Of a DNA stretch of 25,182 nt, positions 21,198 through 25,182 are shown piece by piece (position 1 is the first letter of the stretch; every line of letters begins with the position of its first letter). The translations under genes were made by a program, and so were the position numbers. The notes below the pieces were generated by a model, which saw only the letters and a program-made list of their open reading frames with translations, was not told where the DNA came from and did no database searches. This stretch comes from RGIG1959 sp045604545 (GTDB taxonomy: Bacteria; Bacillota; Clostridia; Oscillospirales; Acutalibacteraceae), in the NCBI GenBank assembly GCA_045604545.1, contig JAZUOG010000012.1, positions 1 to 25,182 of the forward strand. Reading direction: 5' to 3'.

Positions 21198-22556
21198 ATG
21201 AAAAAACAACGGCATCCGGTATCTACAACACATATCATATTATTGAGCTTTTTGACGGCCATATTGATAGGCGCCGTATTGCTTTCCCTTCCCATAAGTT
21301 CCGCTGATGGAAAGGCAAGGCCTTTCATAGACGCGCTTTTCACCGCAACGACCTCCACTTGTGTTACCGGCTTGGTAGTAACGCCGACCGTTACTTCTTG
21401 GAGTATTTTCGGGCAAGTGGTGATATTGATACTGATTCAGATCGGAGGTCTTGGTGTTATCACCATTATGTCAGGGCTGATGATACTTCTTCACAAGAAA
21501 ATCGGGATCGGTGACAGACTGCTCTTGCAAGATGCATTTAATCTGAATTCGCTGTCGGGACTTGTTCGGTTCGTAAAAAGAGTTGTGTCAGGAACGTTCG
21601 TTATTGAGGGTATCGGCGCTCTGCTTTATATGACGGTTTTTATACCTGAATTCGGTGCAAAAGGAATATGGATTTCGGTGTTCACTTCTGTTTCTGCTTT
21701 TTGCAATGCAGGTATGGATATTATTGCTGAAAACAGCCTTTGCGATTATGCTCTTAATCCTGTCATCAATATTGTGACATGTGCTCTGATTATATTGGGC
21801 GGTATCGGTTATATCGTTTGGTGGGATGTGATTAGGATACTGAAAAATGCACGAACGAAGAAAGTGCATTTTTTCAGAGATCTCACCCTGCACAGTAAAA
21901 TCGCCATCACAGCAACCTTCATTTTGATTTTTGCGGGTGCCGCCTTCATTTTTGCGTTTGAATATAATAATCCGCAAACAATCAAAGAGTATACCTTACT
22001 TCAAAAAATGGAAGTGTCCTTGTTTCAATCGGTTACAACGAGAACCGCAGGCTTTGCAACAGTGCCGCAGGAAAGCCTCACTAATGCAAGCGCTATTGTA
22101 TGCTTGCTTTTGATGTTTATCGGCGGCTCACCCGTTGGCACAGCCGGAGGAATCAAAACCGTTACCTTTGCCGTTATTATTGTGGCGGCGATTGCCTCTA
22201 TTCGTAATAAAGAGGATACCGAGGTGTTTGGCAGACAGCTTACAAAACAGGCGGTCAGCAAAGCGGTTGCCGTTACCTGTATGTCGTTTATCATTATGTT
22301 TACTTCAACGGTTCTGCTTTCTGCCGTAACAGATGCAAATGCACTCGATATTGTTTATGAAACGGTTAGTGCTACCGCAACCGTAGGTCTCACAAGAAAT
22401 CTTACGGTATCCCTCGATAGCATCGGTAAACTCATTATTATCATAACCATGTACCTTGGCAGAGTTGGCCCAATATCACTTGCCGTTGCCTTTAAGAGAA
22501 ACAAGGATAATCAAAATATCGTAAGAAACCCAATCGAAGAAATCAGTGTGGGATAA
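21198..22556 (+). CDS. TrkH/KtrB-type potassium channel-like subunit
   Basis: A 452-residue membrane subunit of a Trk/Ktr K+ (or Na+-linked K+) uptake system. Four pore loops with filter glycines are visible: TTSTCVTGL (51-59), SAFCNAGMD (166-174), TTRTAGF (280-286) and SATATVGLTR (391-400). The glycine-rich GGSPVGTAGGIKT (309-321) corresponds to the intramembrane gate loop. Length fits KtrB rather than the longer E. coli TrkH. The start is the ATG at 21198 (MKKQRHPV); the ribosome site is weak, with GGGTG 12 nt upstream, and longer versions would run into the leader hairpin. Followed 15 nt later by its regulatory subunit. Confidence 0.9.
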   Translation: MKKQRHPVSTTHIILLSFLTAILIGAVLLSLPISSADGKARPFIDALFTATTSTCVTGLVVTPTVTSWSIFGQVVILILIQIGGLGVITIMSGLMILLHKKIGIGDRLLLQDAFNLNSLSGLVRFVKRVVSGTFVIEGIGALLYMTVFIPEFGAKGIWISVFTSVSAFCNAGMDIIAENSLCDYALNPVINIVTCALIILGGIGYIVWWDVIRILKNARTKKVHFFRDLTLHSKIAITATFILIFAGAAFIFAFEYNNPQTIKEYTLLQKMEVSLFQSVTTRTAGFATVPQESLTNASAIVCLLLMFIGGSPVGTAGGIKTVTFAVIIVAAIASIRNKEDTEVFGRQLTKQAVSKAVAVTCMSFIIMFTSTVLLSAVTDANALDIVYETVSATATVGLTRNLTVSLDSIGKLIIIITMYLGRVGPISLAVAFKRNKDNQNIVRNPIEEISVG

Positions 22557-22571
22557 GAAGGGATAAATTAT

Positions 22572-23222
22572 ATGAGTATCCATAAAACCTATGCCGTATT
22601 AGGTCTCGGCAGATACGGAAAAGCCGTTGCGGAAGAACTTGTAAACAATGGTGCAGAAGTTTTGGCTGTTGACATCGATCAAAATAATGTTAATAATGCC
22701 ATTGAAACCATACCCGTTTGCAAATGCGCCGATATTACTGAGCCGGAGACGATTAAAAGGCTCGGTATGTCCAATATCGATGTTGTTATCGTTGCTATGG
22801 CAAGTAATCTTGAAGCAAGCGTTTTGGCGGTAACACTTTGCAAGGAAGCCGGTGTTCCCACCGTTATTGTGAAATGCGGCAACGAAATGCACCAAAAGAT
22901 TTTAAGTCGTGTGGGTGCCGACAGAGTGATTTTCCCCGAAAAAGAATCCGGAACAAGACTTGCTAAAAATCTGCTTACATCGGGCTTTTCCGAAATGATA
23001 GAGCTTTCCGATGAAGTGTCTATGGTAGAAATAGACGTCAGAGATGAGTGGGTTGGTAAAACGCTGATAGAACTTAGCCTTCGCAAAAAATATTCTGTTA
23101 ACGTTGTTGCAATACGAAACGGTGATACGATCAGTACAACGGTTGATCCTGCGCTCCCGCTTGAAAAAGGAATGCAGCTTATCGTTATTGCTAACACTTT
23201 AAAACTGAAAAAATTGAAATAG
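22572..23222 (+). CDS. TrkA/KtrA-type RCK regulatory subunit
   Basis: A 216-residue cytoplasmic ring-forming subunit that gates the K+ pore protein encoded just upstream. The RCK_N Rossmann motif is AVLGLGRYGKAVAEEL (8-23) with the ribose-binding acid in AVDID (about 32-36). RCK_C occupies about 140-216 (MVEIDVRDEWVGKTLIELSL, LIVIANTLKLKKL). Single RCK_N plus RCK_C is the KtrA form, half of E. coli TrkA. The ribosome site is AAGGGA. ATP/ADP/NAD(H) or c-di-AMP control is family knowledge, not visible here. Confidence 0.9.
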   Translation: MSIHKTYAVLGLGRYGKAVAEELVNNGAEVLAVDIDQNNVNNAIETIPVCKCADITEPETIKRLGMSNIDVVIVAMASNLEASVLAVTLCKEAGVPTVIVKCGNEMHQKILSRVGADRVIFPEKESGTRLAKNLLTSGFSEMIELSDEVSMVEIDVRDEWVGKTLIELSLRKKYSVNVVAIRNGDTISTTVDPALPLEKGMQLIVIANTLKLKKLK

Positions 23223-23321
23223 TTTAGAGGGCCCTGTTGAAGCGTATGGTCAAAAGGACAAGCTTGTGTAACGGATATCGCAAAAAGCCATTGTTAAATG
23301 CAAACCCGGGGAAAGATAGCA

Positions 23322-23468
23322 ATGGATTGTGAAAAACGTATTACCGAACGGTATTCCGTAAGGAAATGTAAGCCTGAGCATCTGCCGCAAGAAGCGATCG
23401 ACAACATTCTTGAGGCGGGACACAAAGCACCGACAGGCTGTAATTATCAACCGCAAAGTTTGGTATAA
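23322..23468 (+). pseudogene. Truncated nitroreductase-family gene (N-terminal 48 codons)
   Basis: The reading frame from ATG 23322 to TAA 23466 gives MDCEKRITERYSVRK...LPQEAIDNILEAGHKAPTGCNYQPQSLV. This is the FMN-binding N terminus of a nitroreductase (RYSVRK, APTGCNYQPQ), normally about 170-200 residues. The frame ends abruptly at the -10 sequence of the next element (TATAAT at 23464-23469). The rest of the gene is absent, so it is a remnant left by deletion or recombination. Confidence 0.75.
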
Positions 23469-23520
23469 TATAAAATAGACTAACGGTACAAATTTGTAAA
23501 GCAAGGAGCTTTTATATATT

Positions 23521-23589
23521 ATGAAAGCAACCGGAATTGTGAGAAGAATTGAGGCTCGTGTTATAATAAAGTGCGATAAAGCCTTGTAA
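23521..23589 (+). pseudogene. Truncated spoVT/abrB-type gene (first 10 codons intact)
   Basis: ATGAAAGCAACCGGAATTGT encodes MKATGIVRRIE, the same start as the full gene at 24166 (MKATGIVRRID). After residue 11 the match is lost (ARVIIKCDKAL, then stop). The leader is also similar: AATTTGTAA, an AAGGAG-type site and a TATAT run before the ATG. It has its own extended -10, TGGTATAAT (23461-23469). AAAGCCT...AGGCTTT (about 23578-23602) forms a small hairpin after it. Confidence 0.65.
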
Positions 23590-23664
23590 ATACTAGGCTT
23601 TTGGACGATTTTAGAGCGAAATTTTTTGACAAAAAACTACATATTTTGATCTATACATAACAAC

Positions 23665-23687
23665 AGCGAGGTGAAATTCACCTCGCT
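23665..23687 (-). terminator. GCGAGGTGA terminator hairpin, copy C
   Basis: AGCGAGGTGAA / TTCACCTCGCT with a single-base loop, next to TTTT on the plus strand. It lies 7 nt beyond the end of the minus-strand small protein gene and could also stop plus-strand transcription from the remnants. It is the same family as 19040-19060 and 20786-20815. Confidence 0.75.
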
Positions 23688-23693
23688 TTTCGC

Positions 23694-24044
23694 CTATAAA
23701 CTATATTTACATTCAGAACAACAACTTGCACATTTTTCTTTATCAATATTGATTTCAGGTAATGCGGATGGTTTTATATAGTTGCTCGTTATCATCTGCA
23801 AATCATAACACAAACCATCGTCAATGTATTCTTCTAAGTAGGAACAATAACGATATTCCGCTTCGGCTTTTTCTCTAAATTCATTCCATTCGGAAATTAA
23901 TTTGTTTTCTTCACAGTAAAAGTGGCAGTTTGATATAACCTCATCATCAGTCATATCCGCAATCTTTTTCATTCGATATTTAGTAACCTTTTTTGTTTGC
24001 AAAAAGTCACGAGAAACAACCGCAAGTAAATTTTCGGATTTCAT
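23694..24044 (-). CDS. Small cysteine-rich hypothetical protein
   Basis: A 116-residue soluble protein that I do not recognise. Nine cysteines are visible: NCHFYC, RYCSY, GLCYD and a C-terminal KCASCCSECKYS cluster, which could bind zinc or an iron-sulfur centre. The N terminus (VTKYRMKKIADMTDDEVISN) is charged and helical. A real gene is supported by AAGGTGGTGAG before the ATG at 24044, an extended -10 promoter upstream and a hairpin at its end. It is AT-rich like its neighbours. Function unknown. Confidence 0.72.
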   Translation of the reverse strand: MKSENLLAVVSRDFLQTKKVTKYRMKKIADMTDDEVISNCHFYCEENKLISEWNEFREKAEAEYRYCSYLEEYIDDGLCYDLQMITSNYIKPSALPEINIDKEKCASCCSECKYSL

Positions 24045-24064
24045 TTTCTCACCACCTTAAATTT

Positions 24065-24094
24065 ATTATATCATATTTCCTTTCAAAAAGTAAA
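24065..24094 (-). promoter_or_regulatory. Promoter of the small Cys-rich protein gene
   Basis: On the minus strand TTTACT (24094-24089), 18 nt, TATAAT (24070-24065) with an extended TGA immediately before the -10. Confidence 0.6.
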
Positions 24095-24165
24095 TCTTGC
24101 GGTATATTTCTCCCAAAATTACAGATAATAACAACATAATTTGTAATTTAAGGAGAAATGTATAT

Positions 24166-24705
24166 ATGAAAGCAACAGGAATAGTTCGTAGAATCGATGA
24201 TTTGGGAAGGGTTGTTATTCCCAAAGAAATCAGAAGAACTTTAAGGATTCGTGAGGGAGACCCTTTGGAAATTTTTACCGCCAGTGATGGCGAAGTTATT
24301 TTCAAAAAATACTCCCCTATGGGTGAGTTGTCGGAGTTTTCGGGTCAGTACTCGGACATATTAAGCCGTACGGCGGATTTACCCGTTGTTATAACTGACC
24401 GCGACCATGTTATTTCCGTTTCGGGTCTTCCTAAAAAAGATTATCTTGAACGTCATATTTCAAAAGAGCTTGAAGAAATTATGGAAAACAGGGATAAATA
24501 TATTAAAACCCGCGAAAACGAACGCCTCTACCCTATTGATAACTGTGATATCGAAGCACTTACAGCTTTCCCCATAATTTCCGCGGGTGACATTGGCGGT
24601 GCAGTTATTTTCTTAAGTAACGGCGACTACTCAAAGCTTACGGACACTGAGGTTAAATTGGCTCAGGTTGCCGCAACATTCCTCGGCAAACAGATGGAGG
24701 AATAA
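24166..24705 (+). CDS. spoVT: Stage V sporulation protein T-like transcription regulator (AbrB-GAF)
   Basis: A 179-residue DNA-binding regulator. Residues 1-50 form the AbrB/MazE swapped-hairpin domain (MKATGIVRRIDDLGRVVIPKEIRRTLRI...GDPLEIF), the SpoVT signature. Residues about 56-178 form a GAF-like domain (LPVVITDRDHVISVSG, FPIISAGDIGGAVIFLS). In Bacillus SpoVT tunes forespore (sigma-G) genes; a similar role is likely if this organism sporulates. The ATG at 24166 follows AAGGAG by 10 nt. A beheaded relative lies at 23521. Next to a trmN6-like gene, which fits the abrB-yabB neighbourhood seen in Bacillus. Confidence 0.9.
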   Translation: MKATGIVRRIDDLGRVVIPKEIRRTLRIREGDPLEIFTASDGEVIFKKYSPMGELSEFSGQYSDILSRTADLPVVITDRDHVISVSGLPKKDYLERHISKELEEIMENRDKYIKTRENERLYPIDNCDIEALTAFPIISAGDIGGAVIFLSNGDYSKLTDTEVKLAQVAATFLGKQMEE

Positions 24706-24756
24706 TTCAACAATTGTTGTATATTTAATTTGTGAATATCTTCCAAAGGATTTTTA

Positions 24757-24785
24757 TTGAAGATAACTGCTTTTTGTGTTAAAAT
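24757..24785 (+). promoter_or_regulatory. Promoter of the trmN6-like gene
   Basis: TTGAAG (24757-24762), 17 nt, TAAAAT (24780-24785). The -10 is the left arm of an inverted repeat TAAAATT / AATTTTA (24780-24786 / 24806-24812). Confidence 0.6.
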
Positions 24786-24828
24786 TAATGTGTATGCGAA
24801 TGCATCAATTTTATACAAGGAGCAGTTT

Positions 24829-25182
24829 ATGGTTTCAAGAGCCGAGAGAACCGAGGATTTAGCTAAAAACTTAAAAATTTATGTTAGCGAAGCGCATATT
24901 TTCACATCCGACGCTATTGTTCTTGCTGACTTCTGTGCTCCGCGACACAAGGATAAATGCTGCGACCTTGGAACGGGTAACGGCATTATTCCCCTACTGT
25001 GGATTCGTGATTTTCAACCCAAAGAGATTACGGGTGTTGAACTTAGCGAAAGTGCCGTAAATCTTTTTAATAAAACCCTAACTGAAAATAATCTAAAAGA
25101 CAAAGTCAATCTGATACATAGGGATTTAAGGGATTTAAAGGGCGTTTTACCCAACGAATATTACGATATAGTAAGTATTAAC
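24829..25182 (+). CDS. tRNA1(Val) adenine-N6 methyltransferase-like protein, N-terminal part
   Basis: The frame starts at ATG 24829 after AAGGAG and runs off the window end (118 residues seen). It is a class I SAM-dependent methyltransferase: motif I is CDLGTGNGIIPLL (45-57), the SAM-ribose acid lies in GVELSES (69-75), and the visible part stops at DIVSIN, just where the catalytic NPPY/F motif of N6-adenine methylases is expected. The N-terminal KIYVSEAHIFTSDAIVLADF matches the TrmN6/YfiC/YabB group. Predicted role: methylation of a tRNA adenine. The catalytic motif itself is outside the window. Confidence 0.8.
   Translation, partial: MVSRAERTEDLAKNLKIYVSEAHIFTSDAIVLADFCAPRHKDKCCDLGTGNGIIPLLWIRDFQPKEITGVELSESAVNLFNKTLTENNLKDKVNLIHRDLRDLKGVLPNEYYDIVSIN

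Overview
The window looks like chromosomal DNA from an endospore-forming, gut-type member of the Clostridia, most likely Oscillospiraceae/Ruminococcus-like. Supporting signs are a secreted dockerin protein, a SpoVT-type AbrB/GAF regulator, strong GGAGG ribosome sites, sigma-A promoters and Spo0A-box sequences. There are no rRNA, tRNA, CRISPR or intact transposase genes. The taxon is an inference from gene content only.

Layout. 1-0.4 kb: the 3' end of a membrane protein. 0.8-3.1 kb (-): a secreted C39-like peptidase with an InlB-type repeat and a C-terminal dockerin. 3.3-4.2 kb (+): an asparaginase-family enzyme. 4.6-6.7 kb: divergent UTP-glucose-1-phosphate uridylyltransferase-like gene (-) and galE (+), which could make and interconvert UDP-glucose and UDP-galactose. 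6.8-9.0 kb (+): a GPH/SLC45-like MFS transporter coupled to a membrane-anchored glycerophosphodiester phosphodiesterase. 9.0-13.6 kb (-): two membrane sensor-like proteins, a TIR-TM-beta-propeller protein and a signal-peptide/TM/zinc-ribbon protein, whose promoters share an identical 15-nt block containing a perfect 0A box. 13.7-15.9 kb (-): an operon of a duplicated DUF1538 membrane protein and two P-II-like proteins. 16.1-17.8 kb (+): a divergently transcribed TPR protein overlapping a DUF4037 nucleotidyltransferase-like protein. 17.9-18.9 kb (-): an AT-rich acyltransferase-3 gene. 19.3-20.7 kb (+): an APC amino-acid permease. 21.2-23.2 kb (+): a TrkH/KtrB-TrkA/KtrA potassium uptake pair behind a strong promoter and a 5'-end hairpin. 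23.3-23.6 kb: two beheaded gene remnants (nitroreductase and spoVT N termini). 23.7-25.2 kb: a small Cys-rich protein (-), spoVT (+) and the start of a TrmN6-like tRNA methyltransferase (+).

The intergenic spaces are unusually rich in structure. Three arrays of short triloop hairpins separated by the heptamer ATTTCAC (or a variant) lie at gene 3' ends. Two of them carry an 83-nt module that differs at only two bases, both in the middle of hairpin loops, and each of these two arrays is preceded by a MITE-like fold-back repeat. A second family of repeated terminator hairpins (GCGAGGTGA...TCACCTCGC) occurs three times between 19.0 and 23.7 kb. The best candidates for undescribed biology are the hairpin arrays, the Spo0A-box-linked TIR/zinc-ribbon pair and the DUF1538/double P-II operon.

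Base composition changes along the window: genes to about 17.8 kb are GC-rich, the acyltransferase is AT-rich, the permease is intermediate, and everything from about 20.8 kb is AT-rich. All calls are from reading the sequence; no database search was possible.
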